A stretch of DNA of 16,876 bases from assembly GCA_041589175.1 (NCBI GenBank), contig JBFHWF010000052.1:1-16876 (forward strand). Direction: 5' to 3'. This document shows, in pieces, positions 1 to 6,893 of the stretch (its first letter is position 1; each line of letters starts with the position of its first letter). The DNA is from SZUA-229 sp041589175 (GTDB taxonomy: Bacteria > Pseudomonadota > Gammaproteobacteria > SZUA-229). The translations under genes and the position numbers were made by a program. The notes beneath the pieces were generated by a model that searched no databases, was not told the DNA's origin, and was given only the letters and a program-made list of their open reading frames with translations.

Positions 1-1029
1 ACTTATTCTGACTTCAACCGAACGACCACCACGTTCTAGCAATAAATCAACCTGTTCACCGACGTTATCATCCAGCAAGGACTCAAGTTCTTCAAATCGT
101 CGAATCCATTTTAGCGGTGCATTAGCTTTTGCACCTTTTATCAAAATATCACCGGGCTCTAACTGCGTGCTCGCCTCACTTCCTGGAAGACTCCGACGAA
201 CAACCAGCATTCCAACACCATGATTAATCTTGCGCAGCCTGGCTTCCAGCTCTGCTCTCAGACCTAAACGACGCACCTCATCATATGGCTCGTAGTCGAA
301 TGTCGTCTGCAAGCTTCCCCTGTGTACTGTTTTGCCTTGTTGAATTAGCCGTAGCGCACGATCGACACGCTGTAGCGGCAGAAAAAAACTTGATGCTGCT
401 TTAACCGAACCACCCGCGTTCAATGCAATCACATTGCCGTGAATATCAAGAACAGGTGAGCCTGAAGAACCGCCCGACACACCTGATGCAGACTGATAAT
501 AGAATGTATTAAAATCGTTATACCGGCCTCGCCCATAATAGGGTGCCTTGCGATCCGTACGGGCAAGCGTGCCTGCGAGTATGGATAACTGCTCTCCCGC
601 ATCATTACCTACGACGCGTATTTCCTTACCTACAACGGCCTCCTGTGGGCGTATCGGCAAGCTTACAGGCTTGATAAACTTTAATGCCGCAGGATTATAT
701 TGAAAGAAACCAAAGTCATGCACTGGGTCACGGTAGATTGGCTTGAGCTCAATCTCTTCACGGTTCGCAAACAGAGCTTCTGCGATTACGGGACCAGGCT
801 GCACTACATGTCTATTCGTCAAGATGATGCCTCGTTCCGCATCCACCACGAAGCCACTGGCCTGTGATGAATTATTCACTGCTGTATCGAAAGCACGGAC
901 CGCATCTACCCTGATTGTAACAATTGAGTTTGTCACCTGGCTAATCATCTTCTGCCAGTCACGCTCACGGTCTGCCTGCGCTGTTCCGCACACGACAATT
1001 AACAGGAACAAGCCAAGTTTTCTGTACAT
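1..1029 (-). CDS. Trypsin-like/PDZ serine protease, exported (3' end cut off by window edge)
   Basis: I translated this open frame by hand; it starts at the ATG complementary to 1027-1029 and runs off the left edge after 343 codons. Residues 1-19 look like a signal peptide (basic MYRK, hydrophobic LGLFLLIVVCG, then AQA before D20), so the mature protein is probably periplasmic. A chymotrypsin-fold S1C/HtrA-like protease domain follows. The likely catalytic triad is H74 (TNRHVV), D105 (VHDFGFF) and S189 in GGSSGSPV. A GSSGSP active site instead of the DegP-type GNSGGA resembles the Nma111 branch of HtrA-like proteases (family knowledge). From about residue 265 a PDZ domain begins, with LEPGDILIKG near 290-299. 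More PDZ sequence probably lies beyond the window. It is divergent from spmA with only 27 bases between the start codons. AAGG lies about 13 bases before the ATG, so ribosome binding looks weak. The substrate is unknown. Confidence 0.85.
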   Translation of the reverse strand, partial: MYRKLGLFLLIVVCGTAQADRERDWQKMISQVTNSIVTIRVDAVRAFDTAVNNSSQASGFVVDAERGIILTNRHVVQPGPVIAEALFANREEIELKPIYRDPVHDFGFFQYNPAALKFIKPVSLPIRPQEAVVGKEIRVVGNDAGEQLSILAGTLARTDRKAPYYGRGRYNDFNTFYYQSASGVSGGSSGSPVLDIHGNVIALNAGGSVKAASSFFLPLQRVDRALRLIQQGKTVHRGSLQTTFDYEPYDEVRRLGLRAELEARLRKINHGVGMLVVRRSLPGSEASTQLEPGDILIKGAKANAPLKWIRRFEELESLLDDNVGEQVDLLLERGGRSVEVRIS

Positions 1030-1050
1030 TTTCTGGAATTACCTTATTAT
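1023..1050 (+). promoter_or_regulatory. Candidate sigma70 promoter of spmA, possibly leaderless
   Basis: TGTACA (1023-1028, 4 of 6 matches to the -35 consensus) is separated by 16 bases from TATTAT (1045-1050, 5 of 6 matches to the -10 consensus). Transcription would start near 1057, which is the A of the spmA start codon. No Shine-Dalgarno sequence is present before that codon. The -35 hexamer would lie inside the first codons of the divergent protease gene. This is motif matching only. Confidence 0.35.
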
Positions 1051-1056
1051 CGATTT

Positions 1057-1947
1057 ATGCTAAATAAAATCTGGGCAGCTCTCATTATTACAAGCATCCT
1101 GTTCGCTCTGATACGGGACATCATGGACGAAATTAACAACCCCTACCAGAACGGGATACCTCAGAATATACCTTATACCGTATTAAAGCATGATACTCAG
1201 CAACTTGTACTGGGATTTCTCACTCATCAGCCTGACGACAAAGACCTCATCGACATCAATGCCATCATTGAAACTGACAGCAGAATTAAACTTTACATCG
1301 ACAGTAATAGCCCACAGTGGTTACAGTTACTTGCCAGCGTACATGGTAATGGCTCTAATTTTACTGCGACTCTAATTGAACAAAATGCAGAGCATATGCA
1401 TATTCTGTTTCCAGAACTTCACTGGGTTAAACTTCGAGCAATTACCGAAGCTGCCTTCGACATGGCTGAGTTTGCCGCCAAACTGGCACTGGGGCTGATT
1501 GGCCTGATGGCCCTGTGGCTTGGCTTGATGCGTATCGCCGAACAGAGTGGCATTATTCAATCGATGGTCAAAATCGTACAGCCACTGTTGCGTTGGCTTT
1601 TTCCAGGTATACCAAAAGATCACCCTGCGTTCGCCAGTATTAGTATGAACATGGCCGCAAATGTTCTTGGCCTTGGTAATGCCGCCACCCCACTCGGCAT
1701 CAAGGCCATGCAACAGTTACAGCAATTAAACAACAAGAGCGACACTGCAAGCGATGAAATGTGTATGTTTCTGGCCTTGAATACCTCTAGCGTCCAGTTA
1801 CTGCCGCCGGTCACGCTGATTGCTCTGATGGGCACGCAGATTAGTGACCTGATAATACCCATAATACTGGCAACAACCTGTTCGACTATCACCGCCATTA
1901 TTGTCGTTCGTCTGTACCAGAAGGGGCGCCTTAGATGCAACAACTAA
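1057..1947 (+). CDS. spmA: SpmA-like nucleoside-recognition (Gate) membrane protein with extra N-terminal domain
   Basis: This 296-residue protein matches spore maturation protein A from about residue 130 on: WLGLMRIAEQSG (154-165), the family hallmark GNAATPLGIKAM (207-218) and the hydrophobic C-terminal half. The start MLNKIWAALIITSILFALI also matches the first membrane helix of SpmA. Between them, about residues 28-128, lies a mostly polar stretch absent from the roughly 196-residue Bacillus SpmA. Despite the name, members occur in many non-sporulating bacteria, where their role is poorly known; the fold is related to nucleoside transporter gate domains. In Bacillus, SpmA and SpmB act in spore core dehydration (family knowledge). 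The ATG at 1057 is chosen because it begins the membrane helix. The last 13 bases overlap spmB, so the two are almost certainly co-translated. Transported substrate: unknown. Confidence 0.85.
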   Translation: MLNKIWAALIITSILFALIRDIMDEINNPYQNGIPQNIPYTVLKHDTQQLVLGFLTHQPDDKDLIDINAIIETDSRIKLYIDSNSPQWLQLLASVHGNGSNFTATLIEQNAEHMHILFPELHWVKLRAITEAAFDMAEFAAKLALGLIGLMALWLGLMRIAEQSGIIQSMVKIVQPLLRWLFPGIPKDHPAFASISMNMAANVLGLGNAATPLGIKAMQQLQQLNNKSDTASDEMCMFLALNTSSVQLLPPVTLIALMGTQISDLIIPIILATTCSTITAIIVVRLYQKGRLRCNN

Positions 1948-2456
1948 GCACGCTTATCATTCCGTTACTCATTCTATTTATCGTCTCTGTGGGCCTACGC
2001 AGACACATACCGGTTTACGAGGAATTTGTCGAAGGTGCTAAGGAAGGATTTAGCATTGCCGTTACTATTATTCCTTACCTTGTGGCAATGCTGTTTGCCA
2101 TCGCGATGTTCCGTGCAAGTGGTGCGCTAGAGTTCTTTATGCATGCCCTTTCACCTGTCGCCAACTGGTTAGGTTTTCCTCCTGAAGTAATACCAATGGG
2201 TTTGATACGCCCGCTTACGGGCAGCGGGTCAGTTGGCGTTCTGGCCGAATTAATACAGACCCACGGCACTGATTCACTCATTGTAAAAACCGCCGCCGTC
2301 ATGTTTGGATCGACAGAAACTACGCTTTATGTGCTGGCCGTTTATTTTGGAGCCATCAACATTCGTAAAACCCGTTACGCACTACAGGCAGGACTCATCG
2401 CTGACTTTTCAGGCTTTATTGCAGCCATCACCATTACCTACTGGTATTTCAGCTAA
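1935..2456 (+). CDS. spmB: SpmB-like nucleoside-recognition membrane protein
   Basis: This 173-residue integral membrane protein is close in length to Bacillus SpmB and carries its signatures in order: an N-terminal helix (8-20), PVYEEFVEGAKEGFSIAV (26-43), IIPYLVAMLFAIAMFRASG (45-63), RPLTGSGSVG (92-101) and FGSTETTLYVLAVYFGA (124-140). It is the expected partner of SpmA; the two genes are nearly always adjacent and probably form a membrane complex. The start at 1935 lies within the spmA coding region and is preceded by AAGGGG at 1921-1926, 8 bases upstream, a good ribosome binding site that fixes the start. No spore genes are visible nearby, so the name reflects homology and does not show sporulation. 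Function in Gram-negative hosts is unproven. Confidence 0.88.
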   Translation: MQQLSTLIIPLLILFIVSVGLRRHIPVYEEFVEGAKEGFSIAVTIIPYLVAMLFAIAMFRASGALEFFMHALSPVANWLGFPPEVIPMGLIRPLTGSGSVGVLAELIQTHGTDSLIVKTAAVMFGSTETTLYVLAVYFGAINIRKTRYALQAGLIADFSGFIAAITITYWYFS

Positions 2457-2463
2457 CCAGCGA

Positions 2464-2527
2464 AGTCACTTTGACTGCAATCTCTGGTGTAGTGGTCTAT
2501 CTTTAGATTAATACTCTTGTGAGGTAA
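2464..2527 (+). promoter_or_regulatory. spmB-kynA intergenic region: ribosome binding site and weak promoter candidate
   Basis: The 78-base gap holds GAGGTAA (2521-2527), a good ribosome binding site 7 bases before the kynA ATG. TTGACT (2471-2476) matches five of six -35 bases, but nothing at the right distance resembles a -10 box well. TTGACT is also the right half of a small inverted repeat, AGTCA-CTT-TGACT (2464-2476), which could bind a regulator or be chance. No terminator is evident after spmB, so read-through from spmAB is possible. Confidence 0.35.
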
Positions 2528-2534
2528 CATTCTA

Positions 2535-3290
2535 ATGTCTCTCACTTATAGCGACTATCTAAAGCTAGACCAGCTGCTCGACCTTCAAGTACCACGTTCA
2601 TCAGATCCTGAACATGATGAACATCTGTTCATCACCGTACATCAAGTTTATGAACTCTGGTTTAAACAGCTAATCCATGAGCTTAAACATCTCATCCAGC
2701 TTTTGAACCAGACAGATATCAGCACTGCATTACTGACGATCAAACGCGTACTTGCCATTTTTAAAACCCTGATACAACAGGTTGATGTTATGGAAACGCT
2801 AACACCTACGGAATTTCTCTCATTTCGTGATCGCCTTGAATCTGCAAGTGGCTTCCAGTCATATCAGTTCCGTCAGATTGAGTTTATCTACGGTCTGAAA
2901 AATCCAGAACATCTGAATAAACTAAAACCCGGCTCACCTGAATACATCAGACTCCATAGCAGCCTCCAGCAGGATTCCCTATGGGATGGCCTCATAAACT
3001 TACTCATCTCCAGAAACTGCTTCTCGGACAACGATAAGAATAATGATATGACAATACAGGCCTCACTCATCGAAATATATCATCACAACCCTGAACTCAT
3101 GCAACTCTGTGAGGCATTTGTTGATCTTGATGCGGCTCTACAGGACTGGCGTTACCGTCACCTTAAAATGGTAGAACGAACTATCGGAAATAAAATGGGC
3201 ACAGGCGGTTCAAGCGGCGTCAACTATCTTATTAGTACACTCTTCAAGCCTGCATTTCCCGATTTATGGTCAATTCGTTCTTCATTATGA
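2535..3290 (+). CDS. kynA: Tryptophan 2,3-dioxygenase
   Basis: The enzyme is a cytoplasmic heme protein that opens the indole ring of L-tryptophan with O2 to give N-formylkynurenine, the first step of the kynurenine pathway. The 251 residues are slightly shorter than the usual 260-290. Visible motifs are FITVHQVYELWFKQL (32-46), whose H36 matches the active-site histidine; SFRDRLESASGFQSYQFRQIE (about 96-116), which contains the substrate-binding arginine R113; WRYRHL (205-210), whose H209 is the proximal heme ligand; and GTGGSSGVNYL (222-232). All expected catalytic features are present, so it should be active as a homotetramer (family knowledge). A strong ribosome binding site, GAGGTAA, sits 7 bases before the ATG. 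The stop codon overlaps the next gene's ATG (ATGA), tying it to the kynureninase-like gene. The usual next enzyme, formamidase (kynB), is not in the window. Confidence 0.96.
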   Translation: MSLTYSDYLKLDQLLDLQVPRSSDPEHDEHLFITVHQVYELWFKQLIHELKHLIQLLNQTDISTALLTIKRVLAIFKTLIQQVDVMETLTPTEFLSFRDRLESASGFQSYQFRQIEFIYGLKNPEHLNKLKPGSPEYIRLHSSLQQDSLWDGLINLLISRNCFSDNDKNNDMTIQASLIEIYHHNPELMQLCEAFVDLDAALQDWRYRHLKMVERTIGNKMGTGGSSGVNYLISTLFKPAFPDLWSIRSSL

Positions 3291-4465
3291 TAAACAGCAA
3301 AGCGATACCCGATACTATTGCACAACACTATTCCAGTTTTCGTGTTTCTGAGCGTCTATTACTCAATGGTCAGTCACATCAGGCCTGGCCAGACTGCGCT
3401 TATAATGGTCTGCAAAAAGCCTGGGACGATGCCGCATCACATATGGATGATAAGTGGCAGAATGCTTTGCAGCATGCTGACACACTCAGACACCACATTA
3501 CTCAGATGCTGGATGATACTGGTGAAAACATTGCGCTCGCACAAAACACACATTTCCTGCTTATTCAGTTTTTATCCTCGTTGGAGCTTTCTAAAAAACC
3601 TCGCATCGTTACATCAGACGGCGAATTCCATACGGTACGTCGTCAATTATCACGTTTAGCTGAAGAAGGTCTTGATATACAGATTGTCTCTGTCGAACCA
3701 CTCGACACGTTTGCCCGCCGTTTCTGCCAGCGCATCACTGCATCCACATCTGCAGCTATCCTTTCACATGTTTTTTACGAAACCGCTTTAGTTGCACCCG
3801 GCGTTGACACGATAGCTGCGCATTGTATTGAGCATGACTGTTTATTCATGCTTGATATTTATCATTCACTTAATGTCATTCCCGTTTCTATCAAGCAGCT
3901 GGGTCTTGAACAGGCTTATATCATCGGTGGCGGTTACAAATATATGCAGATGGGCGAGGGCAATGCATTCATGCGCTTACCTGAAAACTGTCAATTGCGC
4001 CCCGTAATTACTGGCTGGTTTAGTGAGTTTGCTCAGAAAGCCGATCACCCTGCAACCAGGGTGAGCTACGATAAGGGTCCCAGTCGTTTCGCCGGCGCAA
4101 CGTATGATCCTGTCAGCCATTATCGAGCTACCGAAGTAATAGATTTTTTTACGTCTCATCACATGACGCCTGCTGCATTATATGCCCTGAACCGGCATCA
4201 GCTTGATATTATACATACCTGCATACTGGAGAATATGCAGCATCATCTGACTTTAGCCAACCCAGACTACCCGCATAATCAGGGCGGCTTTCTATCCTGT
4301 AAAACAAATCGCACCGCATTACTACATAACGAACTCAGATCATTAGGCCTGATTTGTGATTATCGAGGTGATTATTTGCGTCTTGGGCCAGCACCCTATG
4401 TTAGTGACAGGCAGATACTACAGTGCATGGAGCTGCTGGATCAGGCAATCCAGCAGGTATTCTAG
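3287..4465 (+). CDS. kynU: Kynureninase-like PLP-dependent enzyme (class V aminotransferase fold)
   Basis: This 392-residue enzyme is judged kynureninase-like from its fold motifs and its position directly after kynA. Kynureninase cleaves kynurenine to anthranilate and L-alanine. Seen with this start: MLDIYHSLN, with D190 and H193 as PLP-ring contacts; GGGYKYMQMGEGNAF, with K218 as the probable PLP Schiff-base lysine; and YLRLGPAPY, whose R365 should bind the substrate carboxylate. The usual kynureninase GW(W/F)GH segment is replaced by TGWFSEFA, so it belongs to a divergent branch and its substrate could differ. An in-frame ATG exists at 3266, but 3287 is preferred because it gives a four-base ATGA overlap with the kynA stop, typical of translational coupling. 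No independent ribosome binding site is seen. It converges on the PilU-like gene with 11 bases between. Fold assignment is firm; exact reaction is less so. Confidence 0.78.
   Translation: MINSKAIPDTIAQHYSSFRVSERLLLNGQSHQAWPDCAYNGLQKAWDDAASHMDDKWQNALQHADTLRHHITQMLDDTGENIALAQNTHFLLIQFLSSLELSKKPRIVTSDGEFHTVRRQLSRLAEEGLDIQIVSVEPLDTFARRFCQRITASTSAAILSHVFYETALVAPGVDTIAAHCIEHDCLFMLDIYHSLNVIPVSIKQLGLEQAYIIGGGYKYMQMGEGNAFMRLPENCQLRPVITGWFSEFAQKADHPATRVSYDKGPSRFAGATYDPVSHYRATEVIDFFTSHHMTPAALYALNRHQLDIIHTCILENMQHHLTLANPDYPHNQGGFLSCKTNRTALLHNELRSLGLICDYRGDYLRLGPAPYVSDRQILQCMELLDQAIQQVF
4433..4456. repeat. Perfect inverted repeat at the 3' end of the kynureninase-like gene
   Basis: CTGCTGGAT (4433-4441) and ATCCAGCAG (4448-4456) are perfect 9-base complements around a 6-base loop, inside the last codons of the gene. 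It sits 21 bases past the stop of the convergent PilU-like gene on the other strand. Neither strand has a run of T directly after the stem, so a standard intrinsic terminator is not supported. It might help separate two convergent transcripts, or simply reflect coding sequence. Confidence 0.35.
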
Positions 4466-4476
4466 TAAAAGAAAAA

Positions 4477-5619
4477 TTATAGTTCGGGCAGGTCATCGGG
4501 TGAAGCAGGAAACTGAAGGGTTTCATTATGCTTGTTCTGTTCATCCTCTTTAACACCGCCACCAAAGTTAATTTTCCATTCCAGGTTACTTCTCGAGTCT
4601 GCATGTGAAAGTGCTGTTTTGATATCGATCTTGCCATCCTGGAATAATTGATAAAGCGACTGGTCAAAGGTTTGCATACCATCTGCTTCACCCTTCTCCA
4701 TCACTTGCTTGATTTCGTGGAAGTCGCCTCGACGAATCAGTTCAGAAATAAATGGGGAATTAATTAGAATCTCTATCGCTGCGACACGTTTACCATTCAA
4801 ACCCGCTACGAGTCGCTGAGATATAATGGCCTGCAGATTAAGAGACATGTCCATTAAAATCTGGTTTCGGCCATCTGTCGGGAAAAAACTCAGAATTCGG
4901 TCGAGCGTCTGGTTAGCATTAACAGAGTGAAGCGTGCTCAAACACAGGTGTCCTGTATCTGCATACTGAATAGCCGCCTCCATGGTTTCTCTGTCACGTA
5001 TCTCACCAATCATAATTACATCTGGTGCTTCGCGCATAGCTTCACGCAATGCATTTTCATAAGACAAGGTATCGAGACCAACTTCTCGCTGCCCAACAAT
5101 TGATCGTTTATGTTCGAACATATATTCGATCGGGTCTTCGATAGTAAGGATATGCCCGGGCATATTCTCACTTCGATAATTAATCATCGAGGCCAGACTT
5201 GTTGATTTTCCTGAACCTGTTGCACCCACAACGAGAATAAGACCCTTGCGCATACATACCAGATCTTTCAATCGTGGTGGCAAATTTAACGCGTCCAGGC
5301 TTGGAACATCAGATTTGATGTAACGAATAACCATGGATACTTCACCGCGTTGTGTATATACATTTACACGGAATCGACCAATATCCTTTAAGGAGATACC
5401 CAGATTCATTTCCATGGTTGCTTCAAAACCCATGATCTGGTTTTCATCCATAATACTGTATGCAATTTCTCTTGTCATACCAGGCTCGAGCGGTGTTTTT
5501 CCTATCGGATGCATTTTGCCTTCGATATTCATGCTCACTGGCGCACCCGTGGTAAAGAATATATCCGAGCCGCCCCGGTCTGCCATCAGTTTGAGATATG
5601 GATGTAATTTAGAACTCAT
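4477..5619 (-). CDS. Additional PilU-like type IV pilus retraction ATPase
   Basis: This 380-residue protein is a cytoplasmic hexameric ATPase of the PilT/PilU family. Seen in order: an N-terminal domain with GRFRVNVYTQRG (81-92); Walker A GATGSGKST (132-140, K138); Asp box TIEDPIE (159-165); Walker B VIMIGEIRD (201-209, E206); and His box TGHLCLSTLH (222-231). The GATGSGKS Walker A and the EIRDRETME segment group it with PilU, not PilT. It resembles the next gene upstream along its whole length, so it is a probable tandem duplicate. All ATPase motifs are intact, so it is not an evident pseudogene. It ends in a polar, acidic tail (about 356-380) not shared with its neighbour. It is last in a pilT-pilU run, 27 bases after pilU, and no strong ribosome binding site is seen. 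A pilus accessory motor role is inferred. Confidence 0.88.
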   Translation of the reverse strand: MSSKLHPYLKLMADRGGSDIFFTTGAPVSMNIEGKMHPIGKTPLEPGMTREIAYSIMDENQIMGFEATMEMNLGISLKDIGRFRVNVYTQRGEVSMVIRYIKSDVPSLDALNLPPRLKDLVCMRKGLILVVGATGSGKSTSLASMINYRSENMPGHILTIEDPIEYMFEHKRSIVGQREVGLDTLSYENALREAMREAPDVIMIGEIRDRETMEAAIQYADTGHLCLSTLHSVNANQTLDRILSFFPTDGRNQILMDMSLNLQAIISQRLVAGLNGKRVAAIEILINSPFISELIRRGDFHEIKQVMEKGEADGMQTFDQSLYQLFQDGKIDIKTALSHADSRSNLEWKINFGGGVKEDEQNKHNETLQFPASPDDLPEL

Positions 5620-5646
5620 ATTATCTTCGTTTATTTCAGCTGCAAA

Positions 5647-6822
5647 TTAGCGCAGGCGATGTTGATTTTTATCCGCCTCATCCTCTTCCATTTTAAGGCC
5701 TGATACCTCGGACATAAGATCCTGTCCACCCTGTGCGTTTTTACCTTTGAGTTTGATACGTAGTCGCAGATCATTAATCGAATCGGCATTTCTCAGCGCA
5801 TCTTCGTAGGTGATATAACCTTCTTCATACAATTCAAACAACGCCTGGTCGAATGTAATCATTCCATATTCATTCGACTTCGCCATCAGCTCTTTCATCT
5901 CATGCACATTACCCTTGAATATCAGGTCTGACATCAGGGGCGTATTCAGCATAACCTCAACTGCCGGCACACGACCCTCACCACCTTTCAATGGCACTAG
6001 TCGTTGTGATATTACGGATTTAAGATTGAGCGAGAGATCCATTAATAACTGTGGACGTCGCTCCTCAGGGAAGAAGTTAATGATACGGTCAAGTGCCTGG
6101 TTAGTGCTATTAGCATGCAAAGTACTCAGACAAAGGTGACCTGTTTCTGCAAATGCAATAGCATATTCCATCGTTTCGCGATCACGGATTTCACCAATCA
6201 GAATAACATCAGGCGCCTGCCGCAATGTATTCTTCAGAGCAATATCATAAGACTCCGTATCAACACCAACTTCTCGCTGGGTAACAATACAGTTTTTATG
6301 CTGATGCACAAATTCAATCGGGTCTTCAATAGTAATAATATGACCAAATGAATTAGCATTACGATAACCAATCATAGCGGCCAGCGAACTGGACTTACCA
6401 GAACCGGTCGCACCAACAAACACCACCAGGCCACGTTTGGTCATGGAAATATCCTGCAGGACTGCAGGCAGGTTTAGCTCCTCAAAATCAGGTATTTCAG
6501 AGCGAATTACACGCAGCACCATTCCCATGGAACCACGCTGTGTGAATGCATTGACACGAAAACGAGACACCCCTGGCAAACTGATCGCGAAATTGACTTC
6601 CTGATTTGATTCAAATTCCCCTAACTGTTTGTCGTTCATTATTGAACGCACTAAAGTCTGGGTATGCGAGGGTGAAAGCGCCTGGTTTGATAATGGCGTC
6701 ATCTTACCGTCGACTTTCATCGACGGCGGCGCACCCACAGTAACAAACAGGTCCGAACCATCTTTCTGCACCAGCATGCGCAACAGGTCGTGCATGTAGC
6801 GTATGGCCTTATCTCTATCCAT
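5647..6822 (-). CDS. pilU: PilU, type IV pilus retraction ATPase
   Basis: The 391-residue length fits PilU (about 380 residues) better than PilT (about 345). PilU is a PilT-dependent accessory motor for pilus retraction and twitching motility (family knowledge). Visible are the N-terminal domain with SDLFVTVGAPPSMKVDGKM (23-41) and RFRVNAFTQRGSMGMV (87-102), Walker A GATGSGKSSS (137-146, K143), Asp box TIEDPIE (164-170), Walker B DVILIGE (205-211, E211) and His box TGHLCLSTLH (227-236). The charged C-terminal tail after about residue 355 is typical of PilU. It lies directly downstream of pilT on the same strand with a 71-base gap, as in Pseudomonas. No clear ribosome binding site precedes the ATG, so expression could depend partly on pilT transcription. 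Confidence 0.93.
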   Translation of the reverse strand: MDRDKAIRYMHDLLRMLVQKDGSDLFVTVGAPPSMKVDGKMTPLSNQALSPSHTQTLVRSIMNDKQLGEFESNQEVNFAISLPGVSRFRVNAFTQRGSMGMVLRVIRSEIPDFEELNLPAVLQDISMTKRGLVVFVGATGSGKSSSLAAMIGYRNANSFGHIITIEDPIEFVHQHKNCIVTQREVGVDTESYDIALKNTLRQAPDVILIGEIRDRETMEYAIAFAETGHLCLSTLHANSTNQALDRIINFFPEERRPQLLMDLSLNLKSVISQRLVPLKGGEGRVPAVEVMLNTPLMSDLIFKGNVHEMKELMAKSNEYGMITFDQALFELYEEGYITYEDALRNADSINDLRLRIKLKGKNAQGGQDLMSEVSGLKMEEDEADKNQHRLR

Positions 6823-6893
6823 ACCATCAATCCATATAGTTGATTATGTTATCTATCATTCTACATGAACAGCCAGCTTAGCTGCTCACACAA

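Noticed and set aside
743..1063. Plus-strand open frame of 106 codons
   Set aside because: It is antisense to the start of the serine protease, which has a signal peptide and full catalytic motifs; the plus-strand translation resembles no family.
1057..2456. Sporulation locus
   Set aside because: Only SpmA/SpmB homologues are present; all neighbours are Gram-negative housekeeping or envelope genes and no other spore gene is seen.
3266..3286. Upstream ATG for the kynureninase-like gene
   Set aside because: It adds seven residues (MVNSFFI) with no ribosome binding site; the ATG at 3287 forms the ATGA overlap typical of coupled genes. It cannot be fully excluded.
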